From Pseudomonadota bacterium (GTDB taxonomy: Bacteria; Pseudomonadota; Gammaproteobacteria; Steroidobacterales; Steroidobacteraceae): a DNA stretch of 64,000 nt. The notes beneath the pieces were generated by a model that worked only from the letters and a program-made list of their open reading frames with translations, was not told where the DNA came from and did not search any database. A program made the position numbers and the translations under genes. The number at the start of each line of letters is the position of its first letter. Within the stretch, counting starts at the first letter, position 1. Of the stretch, positions 36,556 through 44,900 are shown one piece after another. The DNA is taken from the NCBI GenBank assembly GCA_018241525.1, contig JAFEDR010000011.1, forward strand, positions 496,001-560,000, read 5' to 3'.

Positions 36556-38205
36556 TCACGGCACGGTCCAGTCACTCTCGGCGATCACGCCGCGGCCGGT
36601 GGGTCCGGCCCAGCGGACGAGATAGCCGCCCTTCGACGCGAAGCGCTGCCCGGCGGCCAGGGCCAGGCGCGGGTAGTAACCGGTCACGATGCGTCGCTCG
36701 AGCATCATCTGCAGGCGCTCGATCAGGTAGTCGCGCCCGAGCGTATCCACCATGTGGCTCAGCGTCTCGGACAGGAGGCCGCAGGCGAGGTGCGTGTCGG
36801 CCTGCACCTGCAGGTCGACGACGGGAATCTTCGTCATGCGGAACCAGCCGAGCGTGAAGTCGACGCGCACGCGGCGACGGTCCGGCAGGTCGAACGGGTA
36901 TGCGAGGTGCGCGTGCGCCCGCCACTCGGCGGGCAACGGCGCGTCCTCGAGGCCGCCGAGCAGGCCCGAGACGTAGACCGGGCCCGACGGCGCCCGCGCG
37001 TGGCCGATCGCCGCCAGGTCAGCGTGGTGCAGCCAGAGCACCAGCACGTCGGCCGGCGGTTCCGCGGCGAGCACCGCCGCGGGACTTTCGCCGCGGGCCA
37101 ACGCCCGGCTCGAGACCGCAAGGCCGCGGGCCCCGAGCGCGGCGGCGAGCGCCGCGGCGGCCGCCTCGCCGCTCTCCCCCGCCCGGTAGAGCTGCCGCAC
37201 GCTCGGCGCCTGCGGGCCGCCGGCGCCGCGCAGGATCGCCGCCGCCACCAGGTCGGCCTCGAGCAGGACGCCGCGGGTGAAGTAGAGCGGATAGAAGTCG
37301 CGCTGCTGGTCGATGGGTGCCTCGACGTTCGGGAACAGGCAGGGCACCGCGGCGCGCTCGCAGAAGGCATGCACCGGCGCCCAGTGACCGCCGCCGAGTC
37401 CCGACAGCACCGCGTACACCGGCTGCGCGGCCATGAACCGGTCGAGCTGCCGCTCCCAGTCGGAGGGCGGCCCGGTCAGCTCCCAGACGTGCAGTTCCCA
37501 GCGACGGTTCGCCATCTCCGGGGTCTTGGCGTACACGGACTTGCCCGAGCCCATGATGCGCGGCGCGGGTCCCAGCTTGCGTACGTTGCGGGCACTGATG
37601 AACCTCTGCATCACGTCGAGCATGCCGCGGCGCTTCGCCGGGTCGGCGTCCGGCGTGATGATGGTCGCCAGGTGCAGCGTGGTCGAGGTGATGCCCGGCA
37701 CGTGACGCGCGTCGAGCTGCTTCAGGTAGTCGGTCAGCGCTGCCAGCTCCGCATCGCCGAGCGCGTAGCGGGGCATCAGGTAGCTGAGCGGCTTGCCCTG
37801 CGCGTCGAGTCCTTCACGGATCGCGCGCGCGAGGGTCTCGTCCGTGTAGGGCGCACGATCCGGCCGCATGCCCTCGACGTAGGCGAAGTCCGGGTCCCGC
37901 CCGCTCTGCGACACCGACCGGAAGAGGTACCGGCCGGTGATGGGCGGGATGTAGCTGCGCCCTTCCCGGCCACCGAGGCCACTGCGCTGGTGGCAGTTCA
38001 CGCACGCGGCGGCGGCACCCTGCACGGTCTGGCCGTCGCTGCGACTGGCCTCGACCGGCGTCGCGGCGGCGGTCGTGCCGCGAAGGTAGATCGAGGCACC
38101 GAGGCTGGTCGCGACCTCCGCGGCCGTGTCTGCCGCGGACGCCGGCGCAACGACCAGCAACGAAACGAGCAGTGCCAGCCCGGCACCGAGCGCGGACCCC
38201 CTCAC
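36556..38205 (-). CDS. Cytochrome c / periplasmic-binding-like fusion protein, module copy 1
   Basis: This is a 549-residue exported protein with two parts. After a signal peptide (LGAGLALLVSLLVVAPASA) comes a monohaem cytochrome c domain with CVNCH (residues 68-72) and a likely axial Met144 in YLMPRYALGD. From about residue 190 a long domain resembles ABC-type amino-acid-binding proteins: HLATIITPDADPAKRRGML, VYAVLSGLGGGHWAPVHAFC, ADVLVLWLHHADLAAIGHA and VYVSGLLGGLED. No permease or ATPase genes are near, so it is more likely a redox or sensor protein than a transport component. The GTG at 38205 overlaps the upstream stop (GTGA). The frame continues to 38889, but that part is antisense-like and has no signal peptide. 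A paralogue lies at 61010-62680. Confidence 0.82.
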   Translation of the reverse strand: MRGSALGAGLALLVSLLVVAPASAADTAAEVATSLGASIYLRGTTAAATPVEASRSDGQTVQGAAAACVNCHQRSGLGGREGRSYIPPITGRYLFRSVSQSGRDPDFAYVEGMRPDRAPYTDETLARAIREGLDAQGKPLSYLMPRYALGDAELAALTDYLKQLDARHVPGITSTTLHLATIITPDADPAKRRGMLDVMQRFISARNVRKLGPAPRIMGSGKSVYAKTPEMANRRWELHVWELTGPPSDWERQLDRFMAAQPVYAVLSGLGGGHWAPVHAFCERAAVPCLFPNVEAPIDQQRDFYPLYFTRGVLLEADLVAAAILRGAGGPQAPSVRQLYRAGESGEAAAAALAAALGARGLAVSSRALARGESPAAVLAAEPPADVLVLWLHHADLAAIGHARAPSGPVYVSGLLGGLEDAPLPAEWRAHAHLAYPFDLPDRRRVRVDFTLGWFRMTKIPVVDLQVQADTHLACGLLSETLSHMVDTLGRDYLIERLQMMLERRIVTGYYPRLALAAGQRFASKGGYLVRWAGPTGRGVIAESDWTVP

Positions 38206-39074
38206 GGGTGCGGCGGTGGCGGCGGTCCGCCGCTGCGCTGCGCGGCGCCGCGGGTGTCGACCACGGCGCTGTTGCGGCGACTCACCGGCGTATCCGGTCG
38301 CGCAAACTCGTGGTCGTCGATCTCGGGGTTCAACGCCACCCGCTCGATGACCAGCTTGTTCTGCGGTGCACCGGCCGCACCGCCCGCCGTCTCGATGGTG
38401 GTCGCGATCTGCACGCCCTCGAAGGCGTGGTAGTCGCCAAAGAGCACCGTGAACGTGCGCATCTGGCCCGCGGCATTGCGGACCTGGCGGTCCTGCCGGA
38501 CTTCGAGGAAGGTCTCGGCGTCGACCCAGACGCGCTGGCGCTCGCCCGACGGCAGCACGACGTCGAGGACGTAGGCCGTGTGGCCGTCCGCCTGGTCGCG
38601 GCCGACGAGCGTCGCCGTGCCGCCCTTCGCGACGCCGTCCATCAGCGGCCCGTCGATGACCTGTGCGCCGCGTGCATAGCGCAGCTCGTCCTCGCTGTAC
38701 GGCGCGAGTTCCGGCCGGCCGCTGCCGGCGTTCGGGCGGAGCTTCCAGCCGCTGCGGCCGTCGTAGAGCCGGATCGAGCGCTGGCCATCGGTCAGCAACT
38801 CGAAGCGCGTCTTGTTCGGGCGCTTCTGCTCGAGGAGGAACGCGAGCTTGCGGCCCGGCGTTGCAGCGGACTCCACGTAGCCGGTCCACGCCATCGTCTT
38901 GAGCCGCTGCCAGGCCTCGGTGCCGCCGCGCGCCGCGGCGTTGCGCTCGACGATCGAGTCGGCGCTCGGTGACGGCGCCGCCTCCTTCGCCGGCGCCGCC
39001 GGCGCCGAGGCGCCGGCGACTGCCAGGACGCAGAGGGCGAGGCGCAGCGATGCCGACAGGAACGGCCGCTTCAT
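38202..39074 (-). CDS. LolA-like exported protein A, module copy 1
   Basis: This is a 290-residue exported protein with the fold pattern of outer-membrane lipoprotein-sorting proteins (LolA/LppX-like). A signal peptide (LSASLRLALCVLAVAGASAPA) precedes the family start SIVERNAAARGGTEAWQRLKTMAWTGYVES. The beta strands of a half-barrel follow (FLLEQKRPNKTRFELL, SIRLYDGRSGWKLRPN, YVLDVVLPSGERQRVWVDAETFLEVRQDRQV). The C-terminus is Pro-rich. The stop overlaps the start of the cytochrome fusion by 4 bases, and LolA-like B lies 4 bases upstream. The family binds lipid or other hydrophobic ligands; here a role in delivering or maturing an envelope component is inferred. A paralogue is at 62677-63591. 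Confidence 0.8.
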   Translation of the reverse strand: MKRPFLSASLRLALCVLAVAGASAPAAPAKEAAPSPSADSIVERNAAARGGTEAWQRLKTMAWTGYVESAATPGRKLAFLLEQKRPNKTRFELLTDGQRSIRLYDGRSGWKLRPNAGSGRPELAPYSEDELRYARGAQVIDGPLMDGVAKGGTATLVGRDQADGHTAYVLDVVLPSGERQRVWVDAETFLEVRQDRQVRNAAGQMRTFTVLFGDYHAFEGVQIATTIETAGGAAGAPQNKLVIERVALNPEIDDHEFARPDTPVSRRNSAVVDTRGAAQRSGGPPPPPHP

Positions 39075-39078
39075 CGGA

Positions 39079-39882
39079 TCACGCGCCCGGCGGCTTGCTG
39101 CCGGCAGCGGGCGCCGCCGGTGCGTGCGTCGAGGAGGCGGGTTTGCCGAAGCGCGCGTCGTCCAGCTTCGGGTTCACCGTCACCGACTTCACGACGATCT
39201 TGCGCGTCTGGGCGACGCCGTCCACCGCCGTCTCGAGCGTGTGCGGGATGTTGAGCCCGTTCACCGTCTTGTAGTCGCGATAGTAGACGCTGACCTTGTG
39301 CGCCCGGCCGTCGAGCTTGCGCGGTTCGCCGTCGATCTTCACCTCGAGGAAGCTCGCCGCATCGACCCAGACGGAGCGCGACGCACCGCCGGCCTTGGTG
39401 AGCCGCAGCTTGTACGCGTCCTTGCCCTCGACCTTGTCCATGCCGACGAGTTCGACCTTCGTGCCCTTGCGTTCGGCATCGATCAGCGCGCCGTCGAGGT
39501 CGTCAGCCGCCTGCTCGGACGCGAGCTCGGCGGTGGTCAGGGGCTCCGCCTCGGTCCGTCCGAGATAGGGCCGGTACTTCCAGCCCTGCTTGCCGTCGAA
39601 GGTCTGCACGGACGTGTCATTGCCGAAATGCAGCTCGAGGCGGCGCATGTGCGGCCGCTTCAGCTCCATCGTGTATGGAACCTTGGCGTCGGTCTTGCCG
39701 CCGACGTCCATCTCGCCGCTCATCGTCAGCGACTGCACCGCGCGCCACGCGCCAAGCCCACCGCGGGCGGCGGCGTTCTTGTCGAGGACCTGCTGCGCGC
39801 TGAGGTCCGCTGCCGTCGACGCCGACGCGGCCAGGGCCAGCGCCGCCGTGCACAGAGCCGTCGCTACGAATGTCGTCTTCAC
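39079..39882 (-). CDS. LolA-like exported protein B, module copy 1
   Basis: This is a 267-residue exported protein related to the neighbouring LolA-like A but shorter. The GTG at 39882 follows GGGAGAG and opens a signal peptide (VKTTFVATALCTAALALAASAS). The family start is VLDKNAAARGGLGAWRAVQSLTMSGEMD. Later blocks include VQTFDGKQGWKYRPYLGR, DAYKLRLTKAGGASRSVWVDAASFLEVKIDG and YYRDYKTVNGLNIPHTLETAVDG. It ends in a Pro/Ala tail. Its paralogue is the partial gene at 63588-64000. The order B-A-cytochrome fusion is kept in both copies. Confidence 0.8.
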   Translation of the reverse strand: MKTTFVATALCTAALALAASASTAADLSAQQVLDKNAAARGGLGAWRAVQSLTMSGEMDVGGKTDAKVPYTMELKRPHMRRLELHFGNDTSVQTFDGKQGWKYRPYLGRTEAEPLTTAELASEQAADDLDGALIDAERKGTKVELVGMDKVEGKDAYKLRLTKAGGASRSVWVDAASFLEVKIDGEPRKLDGRAHKVSVYYRDYKTVNGLNIPHTLETAVDGVAQTRKIVVKSVTVNPKLDDARFGKPASSTHAPAAPAAGSKPPGA

Positions 39883-39916
39883 CGGAAACTCTCCCGTTGC
39901 ACGGATGACCGTGCGT

Positions 39917-40429
39917 TCACTCGACCAGCAGAGACTCGGCATGGAAGCTGCCGATCACGACGTCCACCCGGTCGCCGGGCTTGACGTGACTGCCCTTGTT
40001 GGAGAACACCATCCAGTAGTCCTTGCCCGCCTCGGGCGGCATCGACTGCCTGAGCGGGCCGACCTTCTCCATGACCGGCACCTGCAGCACCACGCGCGCA
40101 CGCTGGCTGATCATCGACGGCGTGTTGCGCTTGTCGTTCAACGCGCGGGCGAGATCGACGTCCACCACGCGGTAGGTGAAGCGGATCAGGGCGCCGCCGT
40201 TCGTCGAGCGGACCCGCAGCTCGTCGACGCCCCAGCGCGAGGCATAAAAGCTCTCCGCCTTGGCACTCTCCCGCTGCTGGCGGAACGGTGAGGTCGTCGG
40301 GTGCGACGGGGGCGCCGCCGCGGCCGGCAGCAGCACGAGGACGGCGGCGAGCGGCAGGAGCACCTGCAGGATTCCCTCGCAGGCGCGCGCGCGGCCGGGG
40401 AGCCGGGTGCCGATGGGCAGCTGCATCAT
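39917..40429 (-). CDS. Conserved exported protein of unknown function
   Basis: This is a 170-residue protein with an N-terminal hydrophobic segment (ILQVLLPLAAVLVLLPAAAA, probably a signal peptide or anchor) and a compact beta-rich domain: VDELRVRSTNGGALIRFTYRV, DVDLARALNDKRNTPSMI, VVLQVPVMEKVGPLRQSMP, DYWMVFSNKGSHVKPGDRV and DVVIGSFHAESLLVE. The pattern looks like a conserved family, but I cannot name a function. Two adjacent ATG codons (40429 and 40426) lie just after a perfect TATAAT on the same strand. The gene sits 34 bases upstream of LolA-like B in the minus-strand run. No second copy is seen next to module 2 within the window. Confidence 0.75.
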   Translation of the reverse strand: MMQLPIGTRLPGRARACEGILQVLLPLAAVLVLLPAAAAPPSHPTTSPFRQQRESAKAESFYASRWGVDELRVRSTNGGALIRFTYRVVDVDLARALNDKRNTPSMISQRARVVLQVPVMEKVGPLRQSMPPEAGKDYWMVFSNKGSHVKPGDRVDVVIGSFHAESLLVE

Positions 40430-40432
40430 CTG

Positions 40433-40438
40433 ATTATA
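40433..40438 (-). promoter_or_regulatory. Perfect -10 hexamer (TATAAT) just upstream of a start codon
   Basis: The minus strand reads TATAATCAGATGATG. The consensus -10 box ends only 3 bases before the first ATG of the conserved exported protein at 39917-40429. No -35 hexamer is evident at 16-18 bp. If active it would give a leaderless or near-leaderless mRNA and act as an internal promoter for the last four genes of the run. A chance match is possible, though unusual in DNA this GC-rich. Confidence 0.35.
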
Positions 40439-40506
40439 GGGCCATGGCCTGGAGCCGCTGGGGACGATGGCCGAAGTGAGACCGCCGTCGCCCCGCCGTC
40501 CGGCTC

Positions 40507-40791
40507 TCAGTGCGGCTGCACCGGCTTGTGCGGCTTGCGCGTGGCGCCGTACGGCGAAACCATCATCGGCGAGCCCTGGGCCTCGGCGCGCGCGAGCGCA
40601 CGCTGGCGCGCCGCGCGGGCGTGCGGTGACACGGGCGAGGCGACCGGCGCTTTCGCGGCGTGGGTCTTCGGCGTCGCGGACGCCGGCGTTGCCGCGGCGG
40701 CCGGAGCGCTCGCGGCGACGCCTAGCAACAGTGCGGCGATGGCCGGGGCTCTCGCGATCGAACGCGCCGGCGCTCCACTTCGGCTCTTCAT
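40507..40791 (-). CDS. Small exported basic protein
   Basis: This is a 94-residue hypothetical protein. A signal peptide (ARAPAIAALLLGVAASAPAAAA) leaves a mature chain of about 60 residues rich in Ala, Pro, Lys, Arg and His. The chain ends YGATRKPHKPVQPH. It has no recognisable domain. The start overlaps the stop of the upstream LTxxQ gene by 4 bases, which supports it as real. The His/Lys-rich tail might bind metal or acidic polymer, but that is speculation. Confidence 0.6.
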   Translation of the reverse strand: MKSRSGAPARSIARAPAIAALLLGVAASAPAAAATPASATPKTHAAKAPVASPVSPHARAARQRALARAEAQGSPMMVSPYGATRKPHKPVQPH

Positions 40792-41387
40792 TTCGGGTCC
40801 TTTCCGGCGGTGGCACCGGCTGCGGCCGCCGCCGGCGGCCGCCGGACGGCATGTGCCTTTCCGGAGACGGCAGAGCGGCTGCGCGGCTTGACGTACTGGG
40901 CGCGCTGCTCATCGGTGAGCTGCGCGCGGATCTGGTCGGCGGTGCGATCGCCCAGTGCCAGCAGGCGCGCATGGCGCTCCGGCGCCTTCAACTGCGGATC
41001 GCGCTGCAGGCGCTGCGCCTCGTCCCGCTGTGCGACTAGAATCGGGCGGATCTTCTGCTGCTGGCCTTCGTCGAGGCGCAGGTCGACCGCCAGCCGGTGC
41101 AACTGCGCGTCGATTCCCTGCAGCGGAGGCCGCGGCCGGTTCCACTCCGGTGGCGGCTCCGCTTCCACCGGCGCGGTGGCGGGCACCTCGGCCTCGCGCT
41201 CGTGCTCGGCGGTGGCGCCGGCCGCGGACGGTGCCTCCTCGCCCGACGGTGGCGCCGCCGTCACCGGGGGCTCGTCCGGGGTCTGCGCACCGGCGCCTGT
41301 CGCCGCGGCGAATGCCGCGATCAGACATGCCGCGCCCCAGCGGCTCAGCCGGCCCGGGCGGCGCCGCTCGTGATGCTCAGCGTCCAT
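40788..41387 (-). CDS. Spy/CpxP-like (LTxxQ) exported protein 1
   Basis: This is a 199-residue exported protein with a signal peptide (WGAACLIAAFAAATGAGA), an acidic Pro/Glu-rich linker and a helical core. The core is related to the Spy/CpxP/ZraP group: QLHRLAVDLRLDEGQQQKIRPILVAQ, RLLALGDRTADQIRAQLTDEQRAQY. The LTDEQ motif is the LTxxQ signature. Family members are periplasmic chaperones or metal-responsive modulators. The C-terminus is basic. It overlaps both neighbours (11 bases with the second LTxxQ gene and 4 with the small basic protein), so the three are translated as a block. Confidence 0.72.
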   Translation of the reverse strand: MDAEHHERRRPGRLSRWGAACLIAAFAAATGAGAQTPDEPPVTAAPPSGEEAPSAAGATAEHEREAEVPATAPVEAEPPPEWNRPRPPLQGIDAQLHRLAVDLRLDEGQQQKIRPILVAQRDEAQRLQRDPQLKAPERHARLLALGDRTADQIRAQLTDEQRAQYVKPRSRSAVSGKAHAVRRPPAAAAAGATAGKDPK

Positions 41388-41898
41388 TCATCGCGTCCAT
41401 CCAGTTCGCGAGATCGGCGGCCGAGCCACCGACCTTCGCATCCGCGGGGCGCGGCTTGCTGAAGCGCTCGCGCTGCGCGTCATTGAGGATCGCGCGGATG
41501 CGCTCGGCAGTTCGCTCCTGTGCCGCCCGGGTGGCGGCCACGCGGGTCGCCGCGGGGACCGATTCGTCGCGCCACGCGCGCGTGACCTCCGTCTGCTGCT
41601 GCTGCAGGATGCCGCGCACTTCGTCCTGCTGGTGCGGGCTCAGGATCAATTCCTTTGCCAGCAGCCTGACGCGCTCGTCGAGGCCGGACACCCTGGCGGC
41701 CGCATGGCGCGAGCCGGCCGCGGACGCCGTGGACGGAGCTGCTGGCGCCGTCTCCTGCACGCCCGTCGGGAGCGGGCCACCGGCTCCGTCGTCCGTCGCC
41801 GCGCTGGCACCGGACAGTGAGGCGCCGATGGCGACGCCGAGCGTGATCACCAGGACCGAGGACGCGCGACGGTTCGTGGATCCCGAGTTGGATTTCAT
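41377..41898 (-). CDS. Spy/CpxP-like (LTxxQ) exported protein 2
   Basis: This is a 173-residue paralogue of the next gene. A signal peptide (ASSVLVITLGVAIGASLSGASA) is followed by a Pro/Ala linker and a helical core VRLLAKELILSPHQQDEVRGILQQQQTEV, AAQERTAERIRAILNDAQRERF. The LTxxQ site is degenerate here (LNDAQ). The ATG at 41898 is chosen because the signal sequence starts there. It is separated from the giant gene by 89 bases that contain a large hairpin. Confidence 0.68.
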   Translation of the reverse strand: MKSNSGSTNRRASSVLVITLGVAIGASLSGASAATDDGAGGPLPTGVQETAPAAPSTASAAGSRHAAARVSGLDERVRLLAKELILSPHQQDEVRGILQQQQTEVTRAWRDESVPAATRVAATRAAQERTAERIRAILNDAQRERFSKPRPADAKVGGSAADLANWMDAMNGR

Positions 41899-41922
41899 GA
41901 TCCTGGCTCTCGCCGCCGAAAT

Positions 41923-41957
41923 CGGACGCGGCCCGGGCAATGCCCGGGCCGCGCCCG
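41923..41957 (-). terminator. Large GC hairpin between the giant gene and the LTxxQ genes
   Basis: Arms at 41923-41938 and 41942-41957 form a 16-bp stem with one mismatch or wobble and a 3-base loop. On the minus strand it is followed by TCCGATTTCGG, which is only weakly T-rich. It may attenuate transcription beyond the giant gene or protect its 3' end, setting a lower level for the downstream envelope genes. Whether it stops transcription cannot be decided from sequence. Confidence 0.55.
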
Positions 41958-41987
41958 ACGTCTCAGCTAGGTTGATGGACCAAGGTA

Positions 41988-44900
41988 TCAGCTACCCGTG
42001 AGGTTCAGCACCTGCGGGCTGCCGGCGGCGCTGTCGATCAGCGAGAAGCTGCCGGTCCGCTGCGTCGTGCTGTTCCCGGTCGGCGCCGCAAAGCTGAACG
42101 ACACCGTGCAAGTGCCGTTCGTTGCGATCGTCTTGCCGGAGCAGTTGTCGGTCGTGACCGTGTAGTACGGCGTGTTGGCCGCACCGAACGTCTGGCTCGA
42201 CAGCGTCGCCGCGCCGAAGGTCACGCTGCCGCCGGTCACCGTGGCGGTCACCGTGAACGCAGTGGCCCCGGAGCGCTGGCCGAGCGTAACGGTGCGCACC
42301 CCGTTCACGGTACCGATCGAGCCGAGGCTCGTGGCCGTGAACGCGACGCTGCCCGCCCCGACCACGACCGTGTCGGCATCCGACGCGCTCGTCGTCGAGT
42401 TGGTGCCGGTGCCGTTCGGGTACGTGACCGTCGCCGTGTTCGTCACGGTCTGGCCGTTCGTCACCGTCGTCGACACCCGCGCCGTCACCGTGAAGGTCAC
42501 GTGCGAGCCCGCGGCCAGCGTGCCCAGCGTCGCGTTGATGCTGCCGGAGCCGCTCGAGCTGCCGCCGCAATCCGCGCCGGCACCCGCCGCACACGTCCAG
42601 CTCCAGCCCGAGTTCGGGAAGGCCGACGGCCGGCTGTCAGTCACGACCGCACCCGTCACCGGCGCCGCGCCCGAGTTCGTCACGACGATCGTGTAGGTCG
42701 TCGTGTCGCCGCGGTAGAGCGTCGTGCGGCCGTCGGTCTTCGTGATCGTCATGGTGCAGGTCGCACCCGACGAGGACTGGACCGCGCCGATGTCGAACGC
42801 GCCGCAACCGGTCGGACGCGGGTTGCCGAAGAAGTCGTGGTCGATGCCCGACTGCGGCGCGCCGCCGAAGGAGGCGGCCGAGCCGCTCACCAGCGAGTAC
42901 GCCGAGCCCGCCGTGCCCACGCTCGGCGACGCCACCAGCTGCTCGGCCTTGGTCGCGCCCGAGGCGCCCGGCACGCCGAGGTACAGCGGGCCGTAGACCA
43001 GGTTCAGCCAGTTGTGGCCCTCGTCGACCGTCGCCGTCGGCTGGATGCCGTTGAACACGAACAGCGTCGACGTGCTGGTGGTCTCCGACGCGCCCACCGG
43101 CGCGTTGTAGCCCTTGCACGAGGCCGCGCCGTTCTGGCCGCCGGTCACGTCGATGCCGTTCGGGCAGTACTCCGGCGGCACGCGCGCGCCGTTGCAGACC
43201 TGGCCGACCAGCGGGTTCGCCGCGCCAACCTTGTCGCTGCCGTCGGTCACGACCTCGCTCAGGCCGCTGATGTCACCGGTGCCGGTGAGCACCGAGTAGG
43301 TGACGGCCAGGCGGTTGTCGATGGCCGGGTTCACGCAGCCGCTGCCCGGGTGGCACAGCAGGTGCGCCTGGACGTCATCGGTCCGCAGGCCGATGTCCCA
43401 GAACGACGCGCCGGCCGGGCAGGCGCCCGAAGTCTGCTGCGGCGCGATCTGCGTGTTGCTCGACGCAGCGCCCGTCGCCATCACGATCAGGTTCTGCTGC
43501 GAGGTCAGACCCGTGTTCGGCGTCACCGTGTCGAGGTTCACGTGGAACGAGCGGTTCTGCCAGAACAGGTCGTTCACCAGCAGCGGACGCGAGAAGTACA
43601 CGCAGTCGGCGTTGTTGACGCTGCTGCCGTTCGTGCCGTTCGCGTAGCCGAAGCCGCCCGGGCAGCGCAGCTTCGGGTTGTTGTTGCTGGTCAGCGAGCC
43701 CGGCAACGCGCTAATCGCGTCGTTCAGGTTCTGCGTGTGCGCCATCGTCACGAGGCCCGACGGCTGCGGCCCGTGCGGCGCGTCGCGGCCGAGGCAGCTC
43801 GGATCCTGCGGCAGCGTCGGGTCGGTCGTCGAGTTGCAGCCCGGGGGCGGATTGCTGGCGTTGATCGCACCCAGGGTCTTGAACAGCACGCCGGCCGAGG
43901 CCGTCGTGTCGTTCGAGGCGATGGTGTTGTTGATCACGCTGACCTTCAGGGCATCGCGCATCGACACGCCGCCGCCGTCGTAGCCGGCCACGTTGTTGGC
44001 GATGATGTTGTTGGTCAGCGTCACGCCGTACCAGCGGTTGGACGACCGCGGGAACGCGATCACTTCGCTGCCGTTGATCTGCTCGAGCGCGATGCCGCCG
44101 CCCGTGCCGCTCTCGGCGCTGTTGCCGTAGATCAGGTTGCCGTCGATGGTCAGCCCGTCGCCGGTGCCGTCGCCGAGTCCCGGCGGGCAGTCGGCGTCGG
44201 TGCTGCCACCGCACTCGGTGCCGTTCAGCGTGCGCGGCTCGTTGGCGCCCTGGATCACGATGCCACCGCCGTTCGTCGGCAGCGTCGGGTTGGTGCTCTG
44301 GTTGAAGAGCACGTAGTTGTTGGCGATCGTGCCGTTGAAGCTCACGCCGAGCGTCTGGACGCCACCGCCGTCGCCGGTCGAGAGATTGCCGGCGATCCAG
44401 TTGTGGTCGATCTTGAAGTTGTCGCCACCCGCACTGACCGTGACGCCGCCCGCGCCCGCCGGCGTGCCCGTGAACAGGGCGTCGCCGATCGAGGCGTTGT
44501 TCCACAGCATGTTGTGGTGGATGCGCACGAACGTGTTGAAGGCGAACGGTACCGTCGCGCCGGTCGGCGTGTTGTTCGGGATCGGCGGGCACAGCGCGGT
44601 CGTGCCGGCACCACAGGTCGTGCCGTCATTGACGTAGACCGGCGGCGTCTCGCCGTTGCCGAGGTTGATCGCGCCGGCCAGCGTGCCGTGGTTCGCCGAG
44701 ATGCGGTTGTTCGCCACGTCCAGGTGATGTGCCCAGCCGTGGATGAACAGGCCGCCGCCACCCTGCGAGCTGTTGAGGATCGACAGACCATCGATCCGCG
44801 ACGGGTTGCAGAGGTAGTTGCTGGTGCCGTAGTCGGTGCCGTTCACGATCCCGCTGCGCGACGTGCAGTCCGTGTTGCTGTTCGTCAGGTAGACGGCGCC

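Noticed and set aside
36556..38205. A classical ABC transporter for amino acids
   Set aside because: Only a binding-protein-like domain is present, fused to cytochrome c. There are no permease or ATPase genes nearby in either copy.
38206..38889. Upstream extension of the cytochrome-fusion frame
   Set aside because: It runs through the LolA-like A gene out of frame. The GTG at 38205 opens a signal peptide and overlaps the upstream stop exactly as in the second copy.
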